From Nibribacter koreensis (GTDB lineage: Bacteria > Bacteroidota > Bacteroidia > Cytophagales > Hymenobacteraceae): a DNA stretch of 64,000 nucleotides. The stretch covers positions 806,001 through 870,000 of the forward strand of contig NZ_BAABGX010000002.1 of the NCBI RefSeq assembly GCF_039541795.1, written 5' to 3'. This document shows positions 49,627 to 58,528 of this stretch, in pieces. The notes under the pieces are model-generated. The model made no database searches. It was not told the DNA's origin and was given only the letters and a program-made list of their open reading frames with translations. The translations under genes and the position numbers were made by a program. Within the stretch, counting starts at the first letter, position 1. Every line of letters begins with the position of its first letter.

Positions 49627-52248
49627 CTACTTGGCTAGCCAGATGGACTCAATCTCAAAACCACGTGGACCTTTGGCGGTCTGCTCCGTGGGCACTACAT
49701 ACAGCTGCAGTTTTTCCACATCCTTTAAGTTAAATGCCTGGGAGGACTTGCCTGTAAACCAGAACGGATGAAACCCGGGGTACGGCCTTGGCAACAACAT
49801 AAAGGCATCTGGCTGCAGGGTTTGCAAAGGTATTTCAATGTCCTGGAAGGCAGTCCCGGCAGACACCTGTGCAGAGAAACCCGTGGCCTGATGAGAAATA
49901 AGGTTCACCTTTATGGGTATAGCTGTGCCGGTGGTGGACTTCAGCCGTATCACCAGCTTCTTGAAAGAGGCCAGTTCAGAAACTCTTCCTTGCAGTTTAT
50001 CGCCAATGTAGTGCTGCAGGCCCATGGTTTGCTCTTCAAGGGGAAGCTCTTTGGCGGTCAGGCGCAAAATTAACTGGCCAGGCTGCTGGCTAGACAGAAG
50101 CTGGCGTTCATCGCTTTTCCAGAGATTGGGGAATACAAACAGTTGTCGGTCATGGGTGGCATTGAACAGCTCCAAATGACCGTTGGGCGCGGCCACGAAG
50201 GATTGATAGGTCTCAGAGAGGTTGGCGTCCCAGGCCCAGGGATTGCCCGCATGATTTCCCGGAAAGGTGGCCTCTTTCTCCCCGTCCTGCACCAGAATAC
50301 GGTACGAAATTTGGCCGGGCGTCAAGACATCCACCGGCAATACTGCCGTAAAACGCCCGGCGCCCACGGCCTGCATGGAGATGGTTTTGTACACGGCCGC
50401 CTGGTTGTTTACCTGCAAGCTCACCTTCGCCTCTGCAGAAACACCCACCACCTGCGCTGAAATGGTGTACGGCTGACCGCTGCTAATTTCCTTTAAAGGA
50501 TCATGGGTCACATAAATACCCGTGGCATACGGCTGCGGCGCTACAAATTCATTTACCCGCAGGTTGCCATAAGTTTTATTCCCCGTCCAGTTGGTTTTCT
50601 TCTTTTTGCTCAAGATATACGCGCCGGGGCTTACCGCAAAACTTCCGTCTTTGGCTTTGGCGGAGTACGTGTTTCCCTCATTCACGGCCCGTATTTCAAA
50701 GCTCCCTCCTAGCTCTGCCAGCAAGACCTGCATGTTCTGGACTTGCCACTGAATACGGCTCACTTCTCTGTTAGGCGAGGCCTTGCCCAGAGGATCTCTA
50801 ATGAAGTAGGCGTCTGGCATTACCTCCAGCCGCCAGACGCCTTTCTCCAGCTTGTCTAGGAAATATGCCCCGGTGCCCGAGTACTTTACCACGGGTGAAC
50901 TTCCCACTCCTGCCACATGCGCCAGCTTGCTTTTATCAAGGGGTTTGGTCTGCGTAGTGTTGGAGTAATAGAATTCCTGCACGGTGTTCATCTCGCTCAA
51001 GTCCTGCCGGTAACTCACCCTGAATGCCCCAAACACACTGTCACTGGGGTATGCGCCGTAGTTTTTGCGCAGCGGCAACTGATGAAAGGCCTTGCCCGCA
51101 ATCAAGAGGCTGATGGCTTTGGCCGGGGTGAAGGCCAGGTTCAAATAGTGCGTCTGGTACTCGGTGTTACCGTAAGCGGTGGCCATGGGGTCATAGGCAA
51201 ACTGCGTAGCCCACTGAAAACCAGCGGCTCTAAAACTCTTAGCCATAGCGGGGTACATGTAAGACCCTGCAATGTCTGCGGCGTCAAATTCATATACCAT
51301 CAGGGCTTTGTTCTGGAAGGCGGCCAGGGTGTCAAACGGAATTTGGTAGCGGTCTACGTGCGTGAGGTAGTTGCCCTGCAAGCTGTGGTTGGCCATGAGG
51401 TTGGTAGGGTACCATTGAAAACTGTAACCGTCTACCCCTGCCCCCTTCACAATGGCGTCTGCGTACTTAGGCGACTCACTTATGTTGTAGAAGACGGGTT
51501 TCTTCCAGCCGGTAGCGCGCACGGCGGCCACCATGCGGGTCACGTACTCGGTGGTGCGTTCTTTGGGTCCCGAGTGCTGGGGCTCGTTGTTGATTTCTGC
51601 GGCTATGATGTTGGCATCCTGCTCATAGGTCTGCTTGGTGTACGGGTTCACGTGGGCCAGAAACTGCTTAAGGTAATTTTCCTGCGCCAAGAAGGCTGCT
51701 TCCTCTACCAAAGCTTTCTGCTTGCCATATTTGTAAGAGAAGCCGGGCGTCTTCTCATCTTTTTCGGGCCAGCCGTTTCCCCAGAAGGCAATGGGCGTCA
51801 CCAGCACTTTGATGTTGCGCTCTTTGAGTTTGTACACCAGATAGTCAAACAGGCGCAAATGTTCATTCTCCAGCAGGTTTCCTAGGGAGTCTGATATCTC
51901 GGTGTCCCAGACGTGCACCCTAAAGGCATTGAACCCCAGACGCGCCAAGTGGTACACGTCCTGGTCAATGGCCTTCTCTGGGTCTGTTCCGCGGGCTTTC
52001 ACAGACCTATAGCCATAGGCAAAGGGCACCGTGTAATTCACCCCGAAGAAGCTTGCCTCCAAATTGCTCTTTTTCCAGCGCAGGATGCCCTGCGGGTCTA
52101 CATACACCAACTCTGCCTCTTTGCCCGCCGTGGTCTGGGCATTTACAGCCAGGTGACTAAAAAGAGTAAGCAAAAGGGCGGCAACCAGGACCAGGCGCTT
52201 GCTTGAATTGAACAGATGTATAGAAAAAAAGAGCATGCGGTACGTCAT
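49627..52248 (-). CDS. Secreted clan GH-A glycoside hydrolase (putative beta-galactosidase/galactanase)
   Basis: 873 residues with export signal (to VNAQ, about residue 38). Catalytic (beta/alpha)8 barrel in roughly 60-370: FGVNYTVPFAYGYRS, GFNAFRVHVWDTEI, general acid/base Glu222 in IAAEINNEPQHSG (NEP), and probable nucleophile Glu320 in KALMVYEFDAAD. After the barrel come several beta-rich domains (about 430-870) without recognised motif. GH family is uncertain: GH5/GH2/GH35-like. Next to galM, LacI, symporter, galK and galT, a galactoside as substrate is likely. Confidence 0.85.
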   Translation of the reverse strand: MTYRMLFFSIHLFNSSKRLVLVAALLLTLFSHLAVNAQTTAGKEAELVYVDPQGILRWKKSNLEASFFGVNYTVPFAYGYRSVKARGTDPEKAIDQDVYHLARLGFNAFRVHVWDTEISDSLGNLLENEHLRLFDYLVYKLKERNIKVLVTPIAFWGNGWPEKDEKTPGFSYKYGKQKALVEEAAFLAQENYLKQFLAHVNPYTKQTYEQDANIIAAEINNEPQHSGPKERTTEYVTRMVAAVRATGWKKPVFYNISESPKYADAIVKGAGVDGYSFQWYPTNLMANHSLQGNYLTHVDRYQIPFDTLAAFQNKALMVYEFDAADIAGSYMYPAMAKSFRAAGFQWATQFAYDPMATAYGNTEYQTHYLNLAFTPAKAISLLIAGKAFHQLPLRKNYGAYPSDSVFGAFRVSYRQDLSEMNTVQEFYYSNTTQTKPLDKSKLAHVAGVGSSPVVKYSGTGAYFLDKLEKGVWRLEVMPDAYFIRDPLGKASPNREVSRIQWQVQNMQVLLAELGGSFEIRAVNEGNTYSAKAKDGSFAVSPGAYILSKKKKTNWTGNKTYGNLRVNEFVAPQPYATGIYVTHDPLKEISSGQPYTISAQVVGVSAEAKVSLQVNNQAAVYKTISMQAVGAGRFTAVLPVDVLTPGQISYRILVQDGEKEATFPGNHAGNPWAWDANLSETYQSFVAAPNGHLELFNATHDRQLFVFPNLWKSDERQLLSSQQPGQLILRLTAKELPLEEQTMGLQHYIGDKLQGRVSELASFKKLVIRLKSTTGTAIPIKVNLISHQATGFSAQVSAGTAFQDIEIPLQTLQPDAFMLLPRPYPGFHPFWFTGKSSQAFNLKDVEKLQLYVVPTEQTAKGPRGFEIESIWLAK

Positions 52249-52309
52249 TGAATAAGTGAAGAAGCCAATCCTGCACCTTTACAGGACGGCGTGTAACATA
52301 TCTCTATCT

Positions 52310-52347
52310 CATTTTTAGCCTGGTTTCTGGAAATCAGGCTAAAAACG
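52310..52347. repeat. 38-bp palindromic repeat in the glycosidase leader
   Basis: CATTTTTAGCCTG and CAGGCTAAAAACG, arms pairing including the compensated AGCC/GGCT. It lies between the operator at 52365 and the glycosidase start, so it would be transcribed in the 5' leader. Confidence 0.9.
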
Positions 52348-52364
52348 ATAGAAGACTGAAAATT

Positions 52365-52382
52365 TACGCAATCGATTACGTT
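52365..52382. promoter_or_regulatory. LacI-type operator O1 (glycosidase side)
   Basis: TACGCAATCGATTACGTT matches the perfect operator at 52586 at 16 of 18 positions. It sits about 25-40 bp downstream of the predicted glycosidase transcript start. Confidence 0.8.
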
Positions 52383-52411
52383 GCATATCTAAGAAGATGT
52401 TACTGCATTTC

Positions 52412-52441
52412 CAAATTTAGGTTAGCTCCCTAGCCGGGCAA
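52412..52441 (-). promoter_or_regulatory. Promoter of the glycosidase-galM unit
   Basis: Minus strand: TTG (52441-52439), 19 bp, TAAATTTG (52419-52412). Leader of about 155 nt with the operator and a palindromic repeat inside it. Confidence 0.65.
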
Positions 52442-52553
52442 GTCCCTTTCATAATTAATAGTATAAGAGGCAGAAACCGCTATTCTGATTGATATATTAA
52501 TCAGTTCTGCAGCATTCTATAAATTTTTAAGGAGACAATTATTGGGGCTACCC

Positions 52554-52587
52554 TTTTGCTTGTGTCATAAACTTTCTGATATATTTA
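52554..52587 (+). promoter_or_regulatory. Promoter of the lacI-symporter-galK-galT unit
   Basis: TTTTG (52554-52558), 21 bp, TATATTTA (52580-52587). The -7 box touches the operator, so bound LacI would occlude it. Confidence 0.5.
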
Positions 52588-52603
52588 CGTAATCGATTAC
52601 GTA
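52586..52603. promoter_or_regulatory. LacI-type operator O2 (lacI side)
   Basis: TACGTAATCGATTACGTA, a perfect 18-bp dyad two bases before the lacI ATG. The central ATCGAT is of the type expected for LacI/GalR family sites. Confidence 0.85.
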
Positions 52604-52605
52604 CT

Positions 52606-53646
52606 ATGGCCAGAACCACCATCCATGACATTGCCAAAGCCCTGAACACCACAGCGGCTACCGTGTCCAGGGCCTTAAACGATCACCCTTCCATTAGTGA
52701 GGCCACCAAGGTGATGGTGCGGTCTACGGCCCAGAAGCTCAACTACCAGCAGAACCGCATGGCTAGTTCATTGCGCTCTGGTAAGTCCAGAGTCATTGGC
52801 GTGATGATTCCCAGCGCTGAGATTAGCTTCTTTGGGTCGGTGATTCATGGCGTGGAGGAGATTGCCCAGGCCAGAGGTTACAACGTACTGCTGTTCCAAT
52901 CCAATGAAAGCTACCAGCAAGAGGTACAAGGCATACAGACGTTGTTGCAGTCAAACGTGGACGGCATCATTGCCTCCATTGCCAAGGAAAGCACGCGCTA
53001 TGACCACTACCTGGAAGTAAAAAAACGTCACACGCCCTTGGTTTTGTTTGACCGCGCCATTGAGGACCTGGGCGTTTCTACGGTGGTCATTGATGACTAC
53101 AAAGGCGCCTACATGGCCACGGAGCATTTGATTGAGCAAGGCTACACCCGCATTGCGCACATTGCCGGACCATCGCACATCAAGATTTTTCATGAGCGCC
53201 TGCGCGGCTACGTGGACGCCTTGACTCATAACAACTTGCCGGTAGAAGAGGATTTGATTGTCTACGGGAAGGTGTCCATTGAATCGGGCCGGGAAAGGAT
53301 GAGCCAGTTACTGCAGTTGAAACAAGTGCCCGATGCCGTATTTGCGGTAGAGGACTTTACGGCGCTGGGCGCATTACAGGCCATCAAAGAAAGTGTCTGG
53401 AGCCAACCGGGGCAGATTGGCTTGGTGGGCTTCGCCAATGAGGCGTTCAGCGCCTACATCACCCCTAGCCTGACGACCGTGGACCAGCAAACCACTGCCA
53501 TGGGCCGCGAAGCCGCTCAACTAGTACTCAATGCCATTACAGGAGACGCCACAACAGAGACGCTGCCTCAGAAAATAGTACTGGACCCCAAGCTGATCAT
53601 GCGCGACTCATCCAGACGCACCTCCTTAAAACCTGATACCTTTTAG
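52606..53646 (+). CDS. LacI-family transcriptional regulator of the galactose locus
   Basis: 346 residues, family length. N-terminal HTH TTIHDIAKALNTTAATVSRALNDHPSIS, hinge helix KSRVIGVMIPS, and a periplasmic-binding-protein-like ligand domain ending FANEAFSAYITPSLTTVDQ. The gene starts at the operator O2 and is followed 54 bp later by the symporter. Probable local galactose/galactoside-responsive repressor controlling both divergent units. Confidence 0.95.
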   Translation: MARTTIHDIAKALNTTAATVSRALNDHPSISEATKVMVRSTAQKLNYQQNRMASSLRSGKSRVIGVMIPSAEISFFGSVIHGVEEIAQARGYNVLLFQSNESYQQEVQGIQTLLQSNVDGIIASIAKESTRYDHYLEVKKRHTPLVLFDRAIEDLGVSTVVIDDYKGAYMATEHLIEQGYTRIAHIAGPSHIKIFHERLRGYVDALTHNNLPVEEDLIVYGKVSIESGRERMSQLLQLKQVPDAVFAVEDFTALGALQAIKESVWSQPGQIGLVGFANEAFSAYITPSLTTVDQQTTAMGREAAQLVLNAITGDATTETLPQKIVLDPKLIMRDSSRRTSLKPDTF

Positions 53647-53700
53647 AACTTCATTTAACCCAACCTACTACACCCACCTAACCAACTAACTAGCAATTTC

Positions 53701-55338
53701 ATGGGCTTACACACCATTGACTATTTAATCTTCCTGCTGTACTTCGTGATCGTGTCGGGGTACGGGTACTGGATTTACAAACGCAAGCAAAGCAAGACGC
53801 TGGACTCCAAGGAGTTCTTCTTAGCCGAAGGGTCTTTGACCTGGTGGGCCATTGGCGCGTCTTTGATTGCCTCTAACATTTCTGCCGAGCAGTTTATCGG
53901 CATGTCGGGCTCTGGGTTTGCCATGGGTCTGGCCATTTCTACCTATGAGTGGATGGCGGCTGCTACCTTGATTGTGGTGGCCATCTTCTTCATTCCCATC
54001 TACCTCAAGAACAAGATTTACACCATGCCGCAGTTCTTGTCGCAGCGGTACAACAACGGCGTGGCCACCATCATGGCGGTGTTCTGGCTATTGGTATATG
54101 TGTTTGTGAACCTGTCCTCTATCCTGTATCTGGGCGCATTGGCTATTCAGACTATTACCGGTTTGGACTTCCACTACTGCATGTACGGCATGGCCATCTT
54201 TGCTATTTTCATCACACTGGGCGGCATGAAGGTGATTGGCTATACAGACGTGATTCAGGTGTTCGTGTTGGTATTGGGAGGATTAGCGACTACGTATCTG
54301 GCCTTGGATTTAGTGTCTGATCAGTTAGGCGGAGGCGGCATCTTTGACGGGCTTTCCATCTTGCACAAAGAGGCGGCAGACCACTTCTCCATGATTCTTT
54401 CTGAAGGCGAATTAATGATCCCGAACGGCGAAGGCGGTACCCGCGATGCCTACATGGACTTGCCGGGCTTATCAGTAGTGATTGGCTCCATGTGGATTAT
54501 CAACCTCAGCTACTGGGGCTGTAACCAGTACATTACCCAGCGTGCTCTAGGCGCTGACTTGAACACTGCCCGCAGTGGTTTGCTGTTTGCCGCGTTCTTG
54601 AAATTGTTGATGCCGGTGATTGTGGTATTGCCGGGTATTGCCGCCTACGTGTTGTTTAAGAACGGCGCGTTCCAGCAGGAAATGACCAATGAACTGGGGC
54701 ACATTAAACCAGACCACGCCTACCCAGTGTTGCTGGAGTTGTTGCCTATTGGCTTAAGAGGACTTTCCTTCGCTGCCTTGACGGCCGCCATTGTAGCCTC
54801 ATTGGCGGGCAAGGCCAACAGTATTTCTACCATCTTCACACTAGACATTTACCAAAAGTTCTTCAACAAAGACGCCTCTGAGAAACGCCTGGTGGGCATT
54901 GGCCGACTAGCCGTTTTGGCCTCGTTTATTATTGCCGTTTTGGTGGCGCCGTTGTTGCGTAATTTGGACCAGGCGTTCCAGTACATTCAGGAGTACACGG
55001 GCTTTATCTCGCCGGGCGTGTTTGCCATTTTTGCCTTAGGTTTCTTCTGGAAACGCACTACCTCGGCAGCGGCCTTGACGGCGGCCTTGCTGACCATTCC
55101 GCTGTCTACGTTCCTGAAGTTCCAGTTCTCTGAGATTCCGTTCATTGACCGCATGGGGATTGTCTTTGTGGTACTGGCCGTGATCATGATCATCATCAGC
55201 TTGTTGGACCCTAAAAGCAAAAACAATCCCAAAGGCCTGGAAATTGACGCCAGCATGTTCAAGACGTCTACCTCGTTTAATATTGGCGCCGTGATCATCT
55301 GCGGAATTCTGGCCGCCTTGTATACTATGTTCTGGTAA
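53701..55338 (+). CDS. Sodium:solute symporter (SGLT-type), putative galactose/galactoside uptake
   Basis: 545 residues with about 13-14 membrane segments. SSS family marks: FLAEGSLTWWAIGASLIASNISAEQFIGMSG (signature around the first helices) and the conserved segment SMWIINLSYWGCNQYITQR. Homologous to vSGLT, which takes up galactose with Na+. Directly after lacI. Substrate assignment rests on neighbours. Confidence 0.93.
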   Translation: MGLHTIDYLIFLLYFVIVSGYGYWIYKRKQSKTLDSKEFFLAEGSLTWWAIGASLIASNISAEQFIGMSGSGFAMGLAISTYEWMAAATLIVVAIFFIPIYLKNKIYTMPQFLSQRYNNGVATIMAVFWLLVYVFVNLSSILYLGALAIQTITGLDFHYCMYGMAIFAIFITLGGMKVIGYTDVIQVFVLVLGGLATTYLALDLVSDQLGGGGIFDGLSILHKEAADHFSMILSEGELMIPNGEGGTRDAYMDLPGLSVVIGSMWIINLSYWGCNQYITQRALGADLNTARSGLLFAAFLKLLMPVIVVLPGIAAYVLFKNGAFQQEMTNELGHIKPDHAYPVLLELLPIGLRGLSFAALTAAIVASLAGKANSISTIFTLDIYQKFFNKDASEKRLVGIGRLAVLASFIIAVLVAPLLRNLDQAFQYIQEYTGFISPGVFAIFALGFFWKRTTSAAALTAALLTIPLSTFLKFQFSEIPFIDRMGIVFVVLAVIMIIISLLDPKSKNNPKGLEIDASMFKTSTSFNIGAVIICGILAALYTMFW

Positions 55339-55350
55339 GAGACCGCTCCC

Positions 55351-55495
55351 TTTGTCTTCCTGAAAGGACCTTGTAAGCGAACTAGAGAAGCGTCTACTAA
55401 GAAGGGATTTTTAAATTATTATTAGAATGGACAGGCGCCCTTTTCATAGTTATGGCCTTTCTAGCTTGCCCACAAGGTCCTTTCAGGATGACAAA
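55351..55495. mobile_element. MITE-like element with 25-bp terminal inverted repeats
   Basis: Left end TTTGTCTTCCTGAAAGGACC, right end GGTCCTTTCAGGATGACAAA; the 25-bp inverted ends (55351-55375 and 55471-55495) differ at 2 positions and enclose ~95 bp with no gene. Inserted between the symporter and galK. The remaining 320-bp gap shows nothing else. Confidence 0.65.
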
Positions 55496-55660
55496 AATGG
55501 AGGTTGGAGAGTGGTGCGGTTTGACCAACTTCTACTTTACACTTTAGTTTCTTCCATAGAGTCCTCCACCAATTACCTTATCAAAATCTGGGCAGATGCG
55601 TTAGTATAGAACGGCGCGTTTGCCCAGATTCTATTTACACCCAGCAAAACAATCTATCCT

Positions 55661-56821
55661 ATGGTGCAAGACATTGTCTCCAAATACAAAGAACTCTACC
55701 GCCTGGACCCTGTAGTGGTGCGCTCACCGGGCCGCGTCAACCTGATTGGCGAACATACTGACTACAACAACGGCTTTGTGCTGCCAGCGGCCATCAACAA
55801 AGAAATCTACTTCGCGCTGGCTCCAAACGGCACCAACATGTTCAATGCCTATTCTTTTGATTTGGAGGAAAGCGCTTCTTTTGACCTGGACAAGATTGAA
55901 AAAAGTGACATCCGGTGGGCAAACTATTTACTAGGCGTGATAGCCCAGTTGCAACGGGCGGGCCATACCATCAAAGGCTTTAATCTGGTGTTTGGAGGTG
56001 ATATTCCCATTGGCGCGGGCTTGTCTTCTTCGGCGGCGGTGGAGTGTGGGTTGGCCTATGGATTGAACTACCTGTATGCGCTCAACATTGACAAGCTTGA
56101 CCTGGTGAAGATGGCCCAGAAAGCCGAGCATGAATTTGCCGGTGTGATGTGCGGCATCATGGACCAGTTTGCCAGCATGTTTGGCAAGTATGACCGCGTG
56201 GTCAAGCTAGACTGCCGTTCTCTGGAATACCACTACTATGACTTGGACATGCACGATTACCGCATCGTCTTGCTAGACACCCAAGTCAAACATTCCTTAG
56301 CCTCCAGTGAGTACAACACCCGCCGCCAAGAGTGCGAAACCGGCGTAGCCATTCTGCACCAACATCATCCAGAAGTAAACAGCTTACGCGATGCCACATT
56401 AGAGATGCTGGCTCAGCACCAGGCAGAGTTTGATCCGGTGGTGTACAAGCGTTGCAAGTATGTGGTGGAGGAAAACCTGCGCGTGGAAGGCGCTTGTCAG
56501 GATTTGGAGCGCAAGGACATGGCGGCCTTTGGAGAGAAGATGTTTGCCTCGCACCAAGGTCTGCAACATGACTACGAGGTAAGCTGTCCTGAGCTGGATT
56601 TTCTAGCCGACCTGGCCCGTAAGAACGAGGCCGTGCTGGGCGCGCGCATGATGGGCGGAGGCTTCGGCGGCTGTACCATTAACTTGGTTAAGCTGGACCA
56701 GGTTGGTGCTTACATTCAGCAGATGGAAGATGCCTATGAACAAAAGTTCGGGATTAAAATGAAAGCCTACATAGCCGAAATTGTAAACGGCAGTAGCCTC
56801 GTTTCTAGCCCAGTTTCCTGA
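55661..56821 (+). CDS. galK: Galactokinase
   Basis: 386 residues. GHMP kinase marks in order: VVRSPGRVNLIGEHTDYNNG (substrate), GGDIPIGAGLSSSAAVECGLA (phosphate loop), and ARMMGGGFGGCTINLV. MEHEF..MCGIMDQFASMFG holds the catalytic Asp region. Phosphorylates D-galactose to galactose 1-phosphate. The last codons and stop lie inside a palindromic repeat (56800-56837), so the C-terminus (SLVSSPVS) is repeat-derived. Upstream is a MITE-like element, downstream galT. Confidence 0.97.
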   Translation: MVQDIVSKYKELYRLDPVVVRSPGRVNLIGEHTDYNNGFVLPAAINKEIYFALAPNGTNMFNAYSFDLEESASFDLDKIEKSDIRWANYLLGVIAQLQRAGHTIKGFNLVFGGDIPIGAGLSSSAAVECGLAYGLNYLYALNIDKLDLVKMAQKAEHEFAGVMCGIMDQFASMFGKYDRVVKLDCRSLEYHYYDLDMHDYRIVLLDTQVKHSLASSEYNTRRQECETGVAILHQHHPEVNSLRDATLEMLAQHQAEFDPVVYKRCKYVVEENLRVEGACQDLERKDMAAFGEKMFASHQGLQHDYEVSCPELDFLADLARKNEAVLGARMMGGGFGGCTINLVKLDQVGAYIQQMEDAYEQKFGIKMKAYIAEIVNGSSLVSSPVS

Positions 56822-56837
56822 AATCAGGCCAAAAACG
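56800..56837. repeat. 38-bp palindromic repeat overlapping the galK stop
   Basis: CGTTTCTAGCCCA and CAGGCCAAAAACG; the stop codon TGA (56819-56821) is inside the loop. Confidence 0.9.
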
Positions 56838-56885
56838 CCCAACCCATTCACTCATTCTAGCCATCAATCCATCACTCATTGCCTC

Positions 56886-57911
56886 ATGGAGTCTTTTGAT
56901 TTAAACGACCACTCGCATAGAAGATACAACGCCCTCACCGGCGACTGGGTCCTGGTGTCTCCGCACCGTTCCAAGCGGCCGTGGCAGGGCCAGCAGGAAA
57001 CCGTGGCCAAAGAGGAACGACCACAATATGACCCCACTTGCTACCTGTGCCCCGGCAACCTACGCGCCAACGGCGAAACCAATCCAGACTACCCGTCCAC
57101 GTTTGTGTTCACCAATGACTTTGCCGCCCTGCAGTCAGAGACGCCCGCCGGGTCCTTTACCAAAGGCAACCTTATCAAAGCCGAAAGCGAGCGTGGCATC
57201 TGCCGGGTCATCTGCTTTTCGCCGCGCCATGACCTGACCTTGTCAGAGATTTCTGTGCCGGAGATCAGGAAAGTGGTGGATTTATGGGAGCAGGAATACC
57301 TGGAACTGGGCGCGCTGGACTACATCAACTACGTGCAGATTTTTGAGAACAAGGGCACAGTGATGGGCAGCAGCAACCCGCACCCGCACGGCCAGATTTG
57401 GGCGCAGAGCTCGGTACCGGTAGAGCCCGCCAAAGAGACGGTGCAACAGACCCAGTACTATCAGCAAAACGGCCGAAGCCTTCTGGCAGACTACCTGGCG
57501 TTGGAACTGGAGGAGAAGACCCGCATTGTGCTAGAGAACGAGCACTTTGTGGCACTTATTCCGTTTTGGGCGGTTTGGCCGTTTGAGACCATGATCATCT
57601 CCCGGCGCCATTTCCAGCATCTGGGCCAGATGAATGATACCGAGAAAGACGCTTTTGCCGCCATCATGAAACAACTGTCTGAGGTTTATGACCGCCTGTT
57701 CCAGACCTCCTTCCCCTACTCGGCTGGCCTGCACCAAAGCCCCACAGACGGACAGGAGCACCCGGAATGGCATTTCCACATGCACTTCTACCCACCGCTT
57801 CTGCGCTCCGCCACCGTCAAGAAATTCATGGTGGGCTACGAGCTCATGGGCAATCCCCAGCGGGACATCACCCCAGAAAGCGCCGCTGAACGGTTAAGAG
57901 GATTGGTCTAG
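56886..57911 (+). CDS. galT: Galactose-1-phosphate uridylyltransferase
   Basis: 341 residues. Zn site Cys pair YLCPGN in TCYLCPGNLRANGE, FTNDFAALQ, the nucleophile triad HPHGQIW (His166/His168), and the C-terminal WHFHMHFYPPLLRS. Transfers UMP from UDP-glucose to galactose 1-phosphate. 64 bp after galK; galE is not in the window. The stop is immediately followed by a palindromic repeat (zero spacing). Confidence 0.97.
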   Translation: MESFDLNDHSHRRYNALTGDWVLVSPHRSKRPWQGQQETVAKEERPQYDPTCYLCPGNLRANGETNPDYPSTFVFTNDFAALQSETPAGSFTKGNLIKAESERGICRVICFSPRHDLTLSEISVPEIRKVVDLWEQEYLELGALDYINYVQIFENKGTVMGSSNPHPHGQIWAQSSVPVEPAKETVQQTQYYQQNGRSLLADYLALELEEKTRIVLENEHFVALIPFWAVWPFETMIISRRHFQHLGQMNDTEKDAFAAIMKQLSEVYDRLFQTSFPYSAGLHQSPTDGQEHPEWHFHMHFYPPLLRSATVKKFMVGYELMGNPQRDITPESAAERLRGLV

Positions 57912-57949
57912 CGTTTTTGGCCTGTTTTCCGGAAAACTGGCCAAAAACG
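57912..57949. repeat. 38-bp palindromic repeat immediately after galT stop
   Basis: CGTTTTTGGCCTG and CTGGCCAAAAACG, CCGG centre; begins on the base after TAG. Confidence 0.95.
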
Positions 57950-58026
57950 AAGTAAAAGTAAAGGGCTCATAGGATTTGAAAACTTGTGAGGTCTTTTCTA
58001 TTAGCACTAAAGCTTTCTTTAGTTGA

Positions 58027-58097
58027 GATTCTCCCCTTGAGGATTGCCCAAACGAGAGTTTGTGGCACCGAGCGTAGCTCTGTAGAGGGGTGTTTAC
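58027..58097. repeat. 71-bp inverted repeat, left copy
   Basis: GATTCTCCCCTTGAGGATTG to AGAGGGGTGTTTAC. Mirror of the unit at 58392-58462 with about 3 mismatches. Confidence 0.9.
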
Positions 58098-58133
58098 TCC
58101 TGCAGATTATGATTCGGTTATTTCCCAGTTTCT

Positions 58134-58358
58134 TTAACTAATAATCTTTTCAATAGAGGTTCTGTCCACTCTTAGCCAACTAAGAATTTGCTTTGCTCTT
58201 TCTTTGTCTTGTTTTCTGCATCTGTCAAACTCTTTCATCAGGCCACTTACATAAAGCCGTTCATTGACAGTCATTCCTGCTAGATCTTCGATTTTTGAAA
58301 TCTTCAACAGGAGATTATTGTCTTCCTCCGTCATATTAATTAAATATGTGTTGGTCAC
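58134..58358 (-). CDS. Small hypothetical protein framed by 71-bp inverted repeats
   Basis: 74 residues, hydrophilic and probably helical (NLLLKISKIEDLAGMTVNE, RCRKQDKERAKQILSWLR). No family recognised, no signal or membrane segment. More AT-rich than neighbours. The gene lies alone between two 71-bp inverted repeats that also occur in repeat island 1, which suggests a small mobile cassette with this gene as cargo. Whether it is translated is unproven. Confidence 0.5.
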   Translation of the reverse strand: MTNTYLINMTEEDNNLLLKISKIEDLAGMTVNERLYVSGLMKEFDRCRKQDKERAKQILSWLRVDRTSIEKIIS

Positions 58359-58391
58359 TATTTATTAGAGTAACAGCAAGTTATCTCCTTT

Positions 58392-58462
58392 GTAAACACC
58401 CCTCTACAGAGCTACGCTCGGTGCCTCAAACTCTCGTTTGGGCAATCCTCGAGGGGAGAATC
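58392..58462. repeat. 71-bp inverted repeat, right copy
   Basis: GTAAACACCCCTCTACAGAG to GAGGGGAGAATC. Forms the inverted pair with 58027-58097. Confidence 0.9.
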
Positions 58463-58480
58463 TTCTCTTTCGTAAATCTT

Positions 58481-58518
58481 CGTTTTTGGCCTTATTTCCA
58501 GAAAACAAGCCAAAAACG
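58481..58518. repeat. 38-bp palindromic repeat
   Basis: CGTTTTTGGCCTT and CAAGCCAAAAACG; 10 bp from the stop of the SulP gene. Confidence 0.94.
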
Positions 58519-58528
58519 CTCCTCTCTA

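Noticed and set aside
50917..51885. 322-codon plus-strand frame opposite the glycosidase
   Set aside because: Lies entirely antisense to a well-supported gene and shows no family motif or promoter.
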